A stretch of DNA of 64,000 bases from Heterotrichella gracilis (Eukaryota; Sar; Xanthophyceae; Tribonematales; Xanthonemataceae). The translations under genes and the position numbers were made by a program. This document shows, one piece after another, positions 1 through 11,800 of this stretch (position 1 is its first letter; each line of letters begins with the position of its first letter). The notes under the pieces are model-generated. The model saw only the letters and a program-made list of their open reading frames with translations. It was not told the DNA's origin and did no database searches. The stretch covers positions 62,001 to 126,000 of the forward strand of contig JAULBX010030928.1 in NCBI GenBank assembly GCA_032358255.1, in the 5' to 3' direction.

Positions 1-678
1 TGTGCTTTACAGCCACCTGGGTGTTGCAGACCCCAGCAGAAGGTGCCAGGTTGACGTTTCCCCATGAGTGCAGCGGTGGTGGCCTTTACTGATACGGTGA
101 CACCTGTCAGCATTGCAGATGTGCCACCTGGACACTGTGTGGATTGACACGTAGACGGAACGGTTTTGCATAGCCCGGGCACTTTGCCGGGCTATATGCA
201 TGCATTTGCTTCCGTCATTCACAAACAGCCCGGGCACTTTGCAGACAAGGTTGTTTTACTTGCTTGCACGAGTATATAACGGCTTTTGGGCACCGCCCAC
301 CGCGGCTATCCAGAGCATTTCCCTTGCATGCACTGTTGCAACAGGCATATTCAAGCAAGCCAAGTCTACAGTGGTTGCCCATAGCAGTACGGTTCTTCTT
401 GGCCCCCTTATGCTTTTGCTTTAGGCGCAGGTGTATTCTGACGCTCGCTCGCTGAGACTGTGGCAAAACAGAAAGCTTGCTCTTTAGGCAGCAAGTGCAA
501 TAACTCAAGGAAATAAAGTTAAGACAGCCTTTCTTTGTTGTTCCCAGTCAACTGCCTGTGCTAGTCATAGTTAACTGGGTTGGCGCTTGTTGGAGGCGAT
601 CTGGAAAGCTTGGTTCCGCATGTGGCAGTCATGCCCAACGGACTGACGCCATGGACTGACTGATACCACCGGACCCAC
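1..678. other. Intergenic, upstream of the ITPK-like gene
   Basis: No coding exon could be supported here on either strand. A 16-bp direct repeat, AGCCCGGGCACTTTGC, occurs near 175 and again near 229. A TATATAA-like stretch lies near 271. The 5' end and promoter of the downstream kinase gene presumably lie in this stretch, but no start site can be fixed from sequence. Confidence 0.5.
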
Positions 679-3600
679 ATGGAAGTCATCCTTGTGCACA
701 GCTCTTGCTTCACGGCTCAGGATGCAGGTGAGGCCCCTGCATGTACATGTGCCTATCGCAACAATGCAGAAGCCGTGGCTCACCACCCGTGTGTGCAGAG
801 GTGCAGGAGCTTGCGGAGGTAGTGGGGGCGCTCAAGGAGGAGGGGTTCCAGCTAGGGGTGCTGCCCCAGGCTGGAAATGAGTTGTCCATCCCTCAGCAGC
901 TGTTGGACGCGGGCTTGCCTGAGGCGGAGGCCACAACTCCCGGTCCGGTTTCTGCTGCAGACCTCACCCGGTGGGGCACGCCACTCTTGAAAGGAAAGCT
1001 GTGGTTCAGTGCATACCTTGTCCAGCTACATCATGAGGCACCTGTGTTGAGTGTGTGCGTCGCCTTGTCAAGGTCTGACACCAGTGACGTGTGGCCACTT
1101 GCTCAGGCCTGCTGGAGGTACCCTGGTGGTGGTGCGTGGCGCGAGTGCACAGGAGCAGCGCGAGTGGGCTGCAGCTGGGTGGCAGGTGCTGGACCTCTTA
1201 CAACACCAGGTGTGACGGGGGATGCCAGCTGCACCTGCACATGTTCCTAGCCCCTCTCGCTGCCCGCTCCCTTGATGTGCCTGCCCAAAGCATGGTCCTT
1301 GCGCCATGCACCATGGGTGCATTGTCTATCAGAAGCATGCAAATGACTGGCACCGCCCCATTGTGCGTGTTGCGCCATCATCCGAAGTGACTGCTCACAG
1401 CACTACTGTGTATCGCCAGTATTTTCTCAGTCAGACCCAAAAGAAGTCAGGCACCCATCGTGTAGTGTGCATGTCTACCAAGCAGTTACACCATCAAGTG
1501 AGGCATCCATGGTGTAGACATGTGGGCATGTAGTCAACACCAGTCCCAATGCCCTTCCCACTCCCTTGCATCGCACACCCCAGGCATGCGCCTGCCCCGC
1601 AGGCCCCAGCCATCTTCCACGCCATGGCCTGCGCCTTCCGGGCCGCCACAGGCGCCCTGGTGGTTGGATACAGCATGAAGGCGTCAAGGGTGCGCTCACT
1701 GCGGGCCGCGGGCCTCATGCCCACCCGCCCTCACCATGGCCTGTGCTTCGTCCCCTTGCTGGCGGGGAGCGTGGAGTGCTGCAAGGGGGAGACGGTAGAC
1801 ATACTGCTGCACAAGGTGAAACTCAGCAAGCAGCAAGTCATGAACCCTTGACCCAACTTGACCCACATGTACCTCAGTGCCACCATGTCACTCTAGCCCC
1901 ATGCTGCGTGGCAATGACCAACTCACGCACCACACATACTGACCCGTGACATGCGCTGTTCTTGCCGTGACATCTCCCCTTCCCCCTGTATCCAGGCCAC
2001 TGACAGCCTGGTCCCAGCGCCCGGCAGTGCCCTGCCCTGCTATGCACCTGCCATTGAGGCCCTGCGTGCAGCTGCACAGCTGTCGCCGCACGTGTGCGTG
2101 GTGGACCCGTTTGACAGGGTGTACCAGGTGGGGGTGTTTTTCAGTGGGAGCTAGGGGGGGCATCTGCAGGGCTTATAACAGGGGAGGTGCCTCATTTTAG
2201 CAAAACAATCAATACAACAGCTTTGTGCACTTTCATTGGCAAGCTGTATGCCCACACACCCGTGTGCGCCCACCCGTGCAGGTGGTTGACCGGGCAGCCC
2301 TGGCCGCCCTCCTAGACCAGGTGGAGGAGCATGTGCAGGGCACGCGCGCGCCCAAGTCGTTCATGGTGAGCGGGGTGCACGTGCATGGAGCGGCGTGCCG
2401 TACTGTGGCACTATGCTTGCATTCTGCATTGTGTATCATGTGGAAGGTAGAAGGTAACGTTGGTGGATTTATGCCCTGTTTCTATAGCAAAGTTTTGTTG
2501 GGCATGGTGCTTCTGACCCTGTGGAGGATCAGATCGCGCCTTCATACCATTTCCCATCCTGCACCTTGCTGCGCAGGTTCACACCCAAGCTGAAATGGAC
2601 GACCTAGCTACTGGCAGCCACCCCAGCCAACCCCGGCTACCGGTCATAGTCAAGCCAGTGGTGGCGTGTGGGGTGGCCGAGGCACATGCCATGGCGTTTG
2701 TGCTTGCTACCGAGGGGTGGCGTGAGCTGCGTGTGCCGCTGCCTGCGTGTGTGCAGGAGTATGTGGACCACAGGGCGGTGCTGTACAAAGTGTACGTCAT
2801 AGGAGAAGAGGTAGGGGAGGAGGACAACCCTCATGGATTAATATATGCATGTATATACATGTTGAGGTCGGACAGGAGCACAGGGGTAAATATTGGGGGT
2901 AATTCTACACTCTAGGTTCTCACGCGTGTCCATACATGTTAATAAGCAGCACCAGGGTTGGACTGCTGGAAATCGTGTGCAAATCCAGACTTCCTGCAAA
3001 TTTGCTGGACTTCCTGCAAACCTTGTACAATTTCAATAGTTCCTGCAATTATAAACACCACTTTTTTTCCGAATGTCCATTATACCACGACATCCGAGAA
3101 ACGTTTCATAGTTGTTGTGATGATATTTCCACATACTTGTTTAGCTTTTTTGGTAGCAAATGTGGGGCCAATGTGGCTCCATTAATTCGAAGACTTTTTT
3201 AGTGAGCAGGGTGACTCCTTTAAGCGCCTCCAACAGTCTTGCGAGCCCGGGTTGGCTCCCTGAATGTGACTGTCAAATAAATCTTGTATAAATCTTGTAT
3301 ATAAAATTTATTTATTGCTTGGATGCCAGGAAGCAATTCCTAGGGCACGACATGCTCTTATATGGAGCCCCACCTATTAGGGGCTTGCGAATGAGGCGTC
3401 CGCTGGAGAAGGCCCCACCCACAGCCCCCCTTTCCTTTACCCCTCAGGTGCACCATGTCGTGCGGCGCTCCACCCCCGATCTGTGCTGCCCCTTCTCCAG
3501 CGGCCCCGTGCCCCCCGTGTTCCACTTTGACAGCCTCAAGTCGCTGCCCACTGCCCTGCCCTGGGTCACGCAGTCCCAGGGACAGCAGCAAGGTACTGCA

Positions 3601-4557
3601 GGGGCATCCAAGGGCCAATAGCCACAAAATTATAAAGAAAATTAAGTAGAATAATACCGAATTGCTAGTTCAGTGTGCAGTAGCTGACTTCTACGATTCG
3701 TTTTGTGTGACAAGGCCAGACATGCTGTTTGGCGCCATTGGCATGGCATTGTCCTGCCCCATGTATGCATGCAAAGTGGTTGGAAGGCGCTTATTCCCTT
3801 TGCCCTGCCCCTTTGCCCTGCCCTGCCGCTTTGCTCATCCCCTTTGCCCTGCCCTGCCCCTGCCGCAGTTCCCCCCCTGGACCCCCGCACCACCCGCGCA
3901 GCCGCCACCTGGCTGCAGCAGCGCCTGGGGCTGACACTCATGGGATTTGACATTGTCATCAAGGAGGGCACAGGTGGGGGTGAGGAGGGGGTGGGGCACG
4001 TACATCTGGTTCCTGCACACGCTGCCATACATGTGCCTCTGCAGCCATCCTGGCACTTCCCATGCTATAATTCGTGTCCATGCACATGGCCCTGCCAGAT
4101 GCGATTGCAAAGCTTTGGCGGCTGCAGAGGCCTGGTGCCAGCGCGCCACATGTGGTGCATGCACCATAAAGGCCCACGCATGTACATGGGGGCATTTAGC
4201 CGCAGGCGCGGACAGCTCCTATGCATTGCGTGTGCCTGCACATAGCTGCTGGACCAGGTGGCATGTATGCGCACTGCACGCTGACCACTGCCTCAGGCAA
4301 GGTACGGTCCCGCACGCTGACCACCTTGCACCGTGGCATGTGAGGTTCTCCTCCCGGTGGCAACAATGAAATGGCCTACCACCCCCTGTGCATGCGCAGG
4401 CGTCCACGTGGTGGTTGACGTCAACTACTTCCCATCATTTGGCGAGGTGCAAGGCGCACCGGCAGCTCTGGCGCGGGCACTGAATGCGGCCCACGACAAG
4501 CACAGCAGGGGAAGGGTGGGGGCAAACGAGCCAGAGGACGTGGCCATTCAGCAGTGA
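679..4557 (+). CDS. Inositol-tetrakisphosphate 1-kinase, ITPK4-like
   Basis: Predicted ATP-grasp inositol phosphate kinase that phosphorylates (or isomerises) inositol tris/tetrakisphosphates on the way to InsP6, probably in the cytosol. Exons 679-727, 799-970, 1107-1209, 1603-1815, 1996-2127, 2282-2365, 2577-2810, 3448-3592, 3869-3973 and 4400-4557 join in phase to 464 residues. Visible family landmarks in order: VVGYSMKASRVRSL (about 130), VCVVDPF (about 215), VIVKPVVACGVAEAH (about 275), QEYVDH, FDSLKSLP, GFDIVIKEGTG (about 400), and the metal-binding VDVNYFPSF near the end. The N-terminal 110 residues, ending in GGTLVVVRGASA, resemble the extra N-terminal domain of plant ITPK4 rather than short ITPK1-3 proteins. 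The TGA is followed by a short convergent spacer to a HAD gene. Intron 7 holds a LINE fragment. Family assignment is firm; substrate preference is inferred. Confidence 0.9.
2930..3308 (+). mobile_element. 5'-truncated LINE fragment (3' end of ORF2 plus tail)
   Basis: Lies in intron 7 of the kinase gene, same orientation. One frame reads HHFFSECPLYHDIRETF, the zinc-ribbon-like end typical of LINE reverse transcriptases (compare HLLFECPLY motifs). It is followed by a short 3' UTR containing GAGCCCGGGTTGGCTCCCT and a tail of AAATCTTGTAT units. The AT-rich codon use differs sharply from the host exons. The same 3' end recurs near 6.3 kb and 19.4 kb. Confidence 0.65.
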
Positions 4558-5119
4558 TGCAATCAAGCGGTAGCTATCTCCCAGGGGTTACCCGTAATCC
4601 CTGCTTCATAACCTGTGCACTGCCCCAGCCAATAGCCAAAGGGTCTACAGTACTGGCAGTACTGAAGTGCAGTGAAGGTTCCTAGGGCTAATTACTGTTC
4701 AAATTCCATTCCTCGTGACAGTTGAACTTTCACAGTTACCGTTAGCCTTTCCCCGCTGTCAATAGCAGTCTAGGTTGCTGTGAAAGTACGATTGTATACA
4801 AATTAAATTGCTATACTGCCAAATAAATTTAGAAGGTACAGGATGCACATAAAAAACGCCCACAAGTGACAATGTAGGCTGCATGCAATGATGTACGTTG
4901 TTGTACGGGACCTATCAATTTTCTTACTGAAGATTTGCTGAGATGCAGTGCAATTACTAATCGTAAAGTAATAACTAACATTTGACAAAGGACGTGGTAT
5001 GCTACAAGGTCAGAATGTGGTCTACTCCAGATTGTAGACTTTTGACATGAGTGTAAGAATGACGTGTCGATGGGGAGGCATTGTTCCATATGGATGCTGA
5101 ATGCATGCACCTGCTGCCC
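4558..5119. other. Intergenic between convergent genes
   Basis: AT-richer spacer holding the 3' flanks of the kinase gene (+) and the HAD gene (-). No exon, RNA gene or clear repeat was recognised. Confidence 0.5.
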
Positions 5120-7987
5120 CTACTGCACAACTCCCTGCACCGTTTCCTCCCCTTGGCGCAAGGCCTCCTCCACTGCCCCCTCTGGAGGTTGCAGCTCCAC
5201 ATGCTCCCTCAGCAGCTGTGCCACATGCGCCAGGCTGGTTGCCACCAGGTCGGGTTTTGACTCCCCCTGCAGGTCCTCCTCGCTGTACCTCCCTTGCGTG
5301 TCAAGCAGGATGGTCATGGCACCCGCGCGGTTGCCGCACACAATCTGAAACAGGTGGGGANNNNNNNNNNNNNNNNNNNNNNNNNNNNNNNNNNNNNNNN
5401 NNNNNNNNNNNNNNNNNNNNNNNNNNNNNNNNNNNNNNNNNNNNNNNNNNNNNNNNNNNNTGAGGTGGTAAAGGAAATGCTGTTTGGGACTGTTGTGTGG
5501 GATTGACGCGGGTGCATGCAGTGCAGCGGGGCGGGGGGCAGTTCAGAGCCCATGGCAGGGCACGCGTACAAGTCAGCAAAGCAGCAACAGGTGGGGATGA
5601 GGTGGTAAAGGAAATGCTGTTTGGGACTGTTGTGTGGGATTGACGCGGGTGCATGCAGTGCAGCGGGGCGGGGGCAAGTTCAGAGCCCATGGCAGGGCAC
5701 GCGTACAAGTCAGCAAAGCAGCACGCACTGCATGCGGCGAAGGTTTACAGAGCCTGCCGAATGCACGGGGCAAGGTGGTTGCGCAGCAACTCCGACACAC
5801 ACCCATGGGCAACGTGTGCATGCAGCCAGACAGTTCCATGCAGTGAATGAAATGCATGCTGATGCACAGCGTTGGATGCGTTGGGATCGTACATCATCCT
5901 TAGCTGAATCTCCAATAATCACCGCCTCTGCCGTTGGAATGCCCCAGTGGTCGCAGATGTGGTGCATGGCCGCTGGGTGGGGCTTGTAGGGAAGGAACTC
6001 GCGCGATAGTGCGGGGGTGAATGGTGGCAGCGGAAAGTGGTTGAGGTGGAAGTATGACACACTAGCAGACACATTGCGGGTGATGAGGCCACTGCAAGGG
6101 GGGGGAGAATGGTCAGGGGTTATTCATTAGTGCTGAATCATTAGTAATGATCATTACCTTCACTCATTTTCAAACCGCTCATCTGCATGTGCCTGTAGCA
6201 GCTGCTGAAGCTGCGCTTCCGCTGCCACCATCTGCCAACCTAGGCCAGCCTAGCAATTTGGCGTATGGTGGCAGTGATAGCAACAAGCACATACGTATTC
6301 GCGGTGTGAAGATGGGTAGCACATCTATATATACAAGATTTATTTGACCGTCACATTCAGGGAGCCAACCCGGGCTAGCGAGACTGTGAGACGCGATACT
6401 ATACATACATGTCTATCTTGCACGCAACTCCATAAATTCAAAATAGCCGTGCACGGTTGATGTCATTCACATCTGTACTTGTGCAATTGTGATCCACCCT
6501 GCAAGGCTACTTTGAGATTATGGGGTTGCGTGCAAGGCACGGGGGTTCATCCCATCATGTCTACACAGCACACCCTTTGCACCCTCCTCACCGCGGCACC
6601 TTGGCCATGTCCAGCAGGGTGCACAGCTCCACTGCCCCAGGCATGACTGCCATGTCCCGCAGTGCCTGCACAGGGGTGAGCAGTGGGTTGGGGGGGAGTG
6701 GGGGGAGGGCATCAGCGTGAGGCGTACATGTGTCATCGATGGCAGTGGCGGCAGGGTGTGTGTGGCTGGCGGCGCCTGACGTGCAATTCAGTGGGGCATG
6801 AGCTAACATGGCGACCGTTTTGTTTCGGGGCCGGATGGCACATGCACATGCCATGCCCTTGATGTGTGCAGGTTTGCAACCGATCAGCTACTGGGCTACC
6901 GGTGGGGGCACCGCCGGTTATGAGTAGTCTGGCAATACCTGATCGAATTGAGAACCTCCACACATAACAGGCATGGCATTTGCATGTGTCACCTAGCACA
7001 AATCACAGCCGGCAACGCCCAACCCCATTAACCCTCACGCCACCGGGCATGCCCCCACCCCCCAACCCCCACCTGCGCCTCCACCTCTGCAATTGCCGCC
7101 AGCGCCTCCTGCTGCCGCTCCGGTGTGAAGGTTGCAATCACATCCAGGATGTCGCCAGGCCCAAACACACCCGCACGCCGCCTGGATATGCGCACAGCCC
7201 TTACTATGATCACTTCTACAGCATTCCTATTTCAAGTTCACAAGTTCACATCACAAGTTCACATGACCTTCCCCACGCTTGCTGTGCAATGGCGTCTAAT
7301 TAGGGGTGCATTGTGATGGCAACTGCAGTTTGGCCACGAGGGCGGCGGGCAATTGGGGTACATCCAAGGATCATGGACATGTAGCATCCACAGTTTGTTT
7401 AACATACATATGCGCTGGTACCAGTGTGTGTGCGTGTGCAATGCCAGCCACGGGTACAAGCAAGGGAGGGGGTAAGTGCAGGCTTGCTGGCAGCGCTCAC
7501 CGCATCTCAGCAAAGTCGATGACCGGCTTGGTGAGGGTCCCGTCCATGTCTGCACCCAGGAAGACGTATGTTGGAGGGGCTCTTGTCACCAGTGTTGGCG
7601 GTGTGCAGGCGTGGAGGCGCCATCAGCATGCAGGCAAGACGCCAACTACAATCCATGACAAAGTGCTATACCAATGTGGTACAAATTGCTACCTGTTTCA
7701 ACTGGACCGGCTCATCAGAATCCAGCCGCTGTAGCATTGCAGTGGAAAGCACGTGCATATGCATTGACGTTGGCATTGAACAATCATTGCACTGCACAAT
7801 GCATGCATATGCCCCGGTGCACGCATTGTGCCCCTAGTAGTGCCAGAGCTGCACTCTCACCAAAAACCACCCCCCGGATAACTCTCTTGGCAGCCGCCAT
7901 ATCAATCCCTGCCTGTGCCACCCCGGAGTAAGCTCTGAATTGTCTACACAGGCGCAGTAAGGCTGCACTGCTTGCACGCGCGCTCAT
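5120..7987 (-). CDS. HAD-superfamily hydrolase, At2g33255-like, putative organellar
   Basis: Predicted Mg-dependent phosphatase of the haloacid dehalogenase superfamily; substrate unknown. Minus-strand exons 7861-7987, 7501-7549, 7073-7181, 6592-6665, 5893-6091 and 5120-5344 splice in phase to 260 residues ending in TAG. Motif I appears only after splicing exons 1 and 2: RGVVFDMDGTLTKPVIDF (first Asp at residue 43). Later signatures are VMPGAVELC, RGLITRN (motif II region), REFLPYKPHP (motif III Lys), and GDSAKDD spliced to IVCGNRAGA (motif IV). The order matches the plant At2g33255 family. The first 30 residues (MSARASSAALLRLCRQFRAY) are Arg/Ser/Ala-rich with no acids, as in a mitochondrial or plastid transit peptide, which is why the ATG at 7987 was chosen over a later one. 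Intron 5 carries a tandem repeat with a gap; the intron before exon 5 carries a MITE and a LINE end. Confidence 0.88.
5361..5460. other. Assembly gap (100 N)
   Basis: Exactly 100 N, a conventional placeholder for a gap of unknown size. It abuts a 137-bp tandem repeat in the last intron of the HAD gene, so a collapsed repeat array is likely. Confidence 0.95.
5461..5722. repeat. 137-bp tandem repeat, about two copies next to a gap
   Basis: The block beginning TGAGGTGGTAAAGGAAATGC at 5461 recurs almost unchanged at 5598. The sequence left of the gap (CAGGTGGGGA) equals the repeat junction at 5588-5597, so more units probably sit in the gap. It lies wholly within an intron. Confidence 0.85.
6165..6314. 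mobile_element. Foldback MITE-like element, copy A
   Basis: About 150 bp with long imperfect terminal inverted repeats. The left arm begins CATTTTCAAACCGC and the right arm ends GCGGTGTGAAGATG, with further pairing inward (CTGCCACCAT against ATGGTGGCAG). No coding capacity. It lies in intron 4 of the HAD gene (between exons 4 and 5) beside a LINE end. A second copy lies at 57903-58061. Confidence 0.6.
6325..6395 (-). mobile_element. LINE 3'-end fragment, second copy
   Basis: Its reverse complement reproduces the 3' UTR of the 2.9-kb fragment, including AGCCCGGGTTGGCTCCCTGA and the AAATAAATCTTGTATA tail, with a few mismatches. It lies in intron 4 of the HAD gene next to the MITE-like element. 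Confidence 0.6.
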
Positions 7988-8842
7988 GGAGCAGTGCCCG
8001 GCCTGGTGGGAGGCAGGCACACTGCTGAGTGACATACACACCGTGAAATACAAAGGGGTTGCAGGTTTGACACCTCTGACGTTTGTGCGGGAATATGTGG
8101 CACTGGACGCCACAACGTGAGGAGCTAGGTTGTGTACTGACATCTGGATTACAGAGCTCGATCCGGGCTGATAGATATGCGTTGAGGTGCTTCATCCTCG
8201 TTGTTATACCCTGGGTAGCCCTGTTTATCACGCAACGATGTAGCTGAATACTGTGGTACAAGTGGGGGCCAGCATGCAGGGGGGAAACCCGCAATTGCCG
8301 CTTGAACGCGGGAGTGACACCACAAGCACCCAGAGCACACCGCTCAAAAGGAGTGCTACATGAGTGTCATAAGTGCTTCACATATTGGCAGCGGTGTGCC
8401 GCCATTCCAGAACAGACCTGCAAGTGAAGCAGTACAATTTGGGTCCACACGTTGCTTCGAAAGGAGGCAGCATTTGAAACCACCCATCTTAGGTATGGCG
8501 CATCACCGGAGGCTAGCACGCACTACCCAACGTCACGAACCAAACCTTCAAAAGTTTGCTATGCAATACAATACAGTAGGCCCTCTGCATATCCGGTACC
8601 ACCTGCCAAGTCCTGCCGTGTTGGCCAGTCCCATACGGCATGCAACCCACATGCGGGATCGACCTAGACAAGGCCGATGGGTGATAATGCAACCCAACTT
8701 CGCTGCACCGCTAGCTAGGACTCTCCACCCGTGTAATATTTTGCTCTATTTTAATATCTCATCGTTTTTTTGGGTTCTTCAGGTAGTTTTGACCGTGCTG
8801 GTCCTACCAGGGTTACCCCAGCGCAAGGGACCAAGCGATAGC
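7988..8842. other. Divergent intergenic region
   Basis: Separates the HAD gene (-) from the CAP-protein gene (+) and so should hold both promoters. A long open frame at 8360-8917 shows no family resemblance and runs through the start of the CAP gene in another frame; it is not called. Confidence 0.5.
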
Positions 8843-11800
8843 ATGGCGCCCACAGGCACAGCGAGCGCACAGGTAACTCGGCCACAATATACGGTAACAC
8901 AGCTGCATTATCTCTGAGGTTAAATTTAGATACTTACACCTTGTTGTGGCTGGTTTTTTCGACAACCCGACTGCCAGCCAAGGCCCACTCCGCTAGCACC
9001 CAGCAGGCATGCACACATGTGTCGCACACCCTGCGTGTACAGGCAGCACTGGTGCCCCTGTTTTGCAGTCAACAATAACGACAATATCATAAAGAATTCA
9101 GGAACTTGGTGCTGATTTGGTATAACGGCAGCGGTGAGTCTGGTGCTGCATACACCTGGCTAGCACCACACATTTTCCAACTCCCTGCCACCACCACCGA
9201 GCATGCGAAGGTCACGAAGGTAGTACCCTGACCATGCTCAACTTGTGTAGGTGTGCTGCTTGGTGCTGCTGGTGGCCATGGGATGCAGTGGTGTGGCAGC
9301 CCAGCGACGAGGTGAGGGGTGTTTAGGGTTTAGGATTTATGTTTATGGGGGGTGATGGAGGTGGCAGCCCATCGGCGAGGTGGAGGCTGGGCAGGGCAGA
9401 GCAATGAATTAGGGGCACGCCATAGCTGTGTGACTCTTTGGGTGCCTTCATTTCCAGTTGAGGACTGTATAGCAGCATTGTCCCTTTAGCAAACTTGAGC
9501 CAAGGCTGGGCATTTCCGTTCAACTCTCAAGGTCTACCCTGACCCCAAAACCCTCCTGGCGTCAGACCCAGTAGCTATATGTCATGCATAAATCAGCTAT
9601 GAAGTAGGGCCAACGCATGTGGATCAGCCCAAGTACGTACTTCATACTATTTCAAACTTTACTTGGCCGCCGTACCTCCTCAACACGTCCCCCATGCTCC
9701 TCGCCCAGAACTGGCTTCCACCCAGATGTACCTGGCCTCAGGGGAGGTCATCTATATCACATCAACCACTCTGGTCAACACAAACATTGACCCAGTGCCA
9801 GACCCGGGCGCGTCTGCCGCCCCTCCCGGCCAGGTTGGTGCGCAGTGGGGTCAGGAGGAGGATACTACTGGGGTGCAATGGGGGAGTGTGACGCAGGACA
9901 CCAACTGGGATGATGGCGGGGATGCAGTGGCGACCACTCCATCCCCACCGGTGGGGGGCCAGGAGGACGTGGGGGCGCAGTGGGAAGATTCCAGTAACGA
10001 GGAAGGTAAGCTTAGGGGAAGGCACCTGCACGCCTCCCATAGAACACTGAATCGCGCATCACCACTAGTATGCTCAATAGCTTCCTGTCTTCAACTATCT
10101 GCACTCGAGTGAGACGTAGGCATGTGTGCATGTGACAAGCACAGTCACAGAAATGCAGTAGGACAAATGCATACTCCTGCCTAGGCTGCAGCGTGTGCTG
10201 CAACATGTGCATGGATACAGTTCACAAAGCAAACCAAATGCCGCGCATGATATGATATCCACCTGGAACTTCAATGAGTTGTTTTAAGGCAGGCAGTGTA
10301 AGTACTTGTGATAGTATATGCATAAATATTAATGCTTTTGTGGTCCTTGCACAGGCTTGGCTCCCACCCCCTCCCTCCCCGATGGCGCCGTCTCCCCTGA
10401 CTCCGCACCCGCAGAGGCACCGGCACCAGAGGACGTGGGGGTGCAGTGGGGCCAGTCCCCACCACCACCACCAAAGAGGATAAGCATCCCTGGGTGAGCA
10501 GGCGGGGGTTAGACGGCCCCCCATGCAATTTAAAGAACTTTGTCAGCGCTTGGATATGGACCATGCTGCAGCAAATTGTAGTATTTAACCCTTGCAACAT
10601 GGGTCGTGACTTGGGCAGAAGTCGCTAGTTGTACACGTGGGCTGTGACACGTGTTGTGGGATCAAGCTCAACCTTCCAGGGCCTAACGAGTTTCAATCTG
10701 CCAATGGGGTATGATATACCCCTTACTGATACATATATGTCCTGCATGGTACCGTACCAATGTGGCTATAGCTAGGTGTGTGTGCAGCACTAGTGTCATA
10801 TAGCTCAAGCAGAGATTCCTCTCTGTTGTTGGTAACACATTCATTTTGCCATGCCCAGCAGGAAGTCAAGTCCGAAGTCACCGCCCCCCAAAAATTCAAC
10901 CACGCCTGGCCAGATATCCCCTCCCCCCAAGAAATCCTCCTCCAAGAGCCCCCCACCTCCAAAGAAATCCCCACCTGCCAAGCGCCCCCCACCCAAGAAG
11001 AAGGTCCTCCCACCTCCCCCTCACAAGAAGAAGGCGCTTCCCCCTCCCCCCCTCCGCCGCCGCCCCCCTCCCCCACGCCGCAAGCGCCACCCCACGTCAG
11101 TTCACCACAAGCCAGTGTCTCCCGCTGTTGGTAAGTTACACACTACCCTGTGGAGATAAGCATGCCTCGAGGCAAGTTGCACGTGACTGCAATTGCATTG
11201 CAGGGATTTAAAAATGTATAGGTTTTGTTTTATGGATACCACAGGGATAGAAATTTCAGTTAACAAAATTCAGAAAGTCAAACAAATAATTGGTGATTTG
11301 AATTTTCTGCAGCCCCTGAGCCATGGTATCAAAATCACCACCAGCTCCACCCTGCATGTGTGCCCTCATGTGCACAAGCTGACCCCCCCCGTCACCCCCT
11401 TGCCCCAGGCACCTACCCCTCCGCCCCCTCCAACACCGACCAAGGCCCAGACGTGGGTGCAAGCCCCTCCTACCCCTATCAGGATGCACTGGATTTCCTT
11501 GATGCCCTGTACGGCAGGCCTCCCTCCCCTGTGCCCTCTAATGACGAGCCCCCCTGCCTGGATGGCTGTGACCTGCCCCAGGCATACTACTCAGGGCCAC
11601 TGGAGGGAGGTAAGGCAGGCAATAAGAATCGTAGTACGGGAGCGGGTTGGCAGACAGTGCCACGCCGCAGGATTTCATTGCAAATGGTGCAACGCATCAA
11701 GCCCCAGATCTAGAAACCTCCCAAGCCGGGCTTGTGGGAACATGGTTTGCCGGCCTAGCATTCACCTACATGCTCTGTTTCAACCCGAAGCTTTGACCTA

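Noticed and set aside
8360-8917. 185-codon open frame on the plus strand upstream of the CAP gene
   Set aside because: No family resemblance, low-complexity composition, and it overlaps the CAP start exon in another frame.
10778-11134. Acidic Pro-rich frame over the CAP stalk
   Set aside because: The frame that joins in phase with both neighbouring exons is the Lys/Pro-rich one starting at 10859; the acidic frame does not join.
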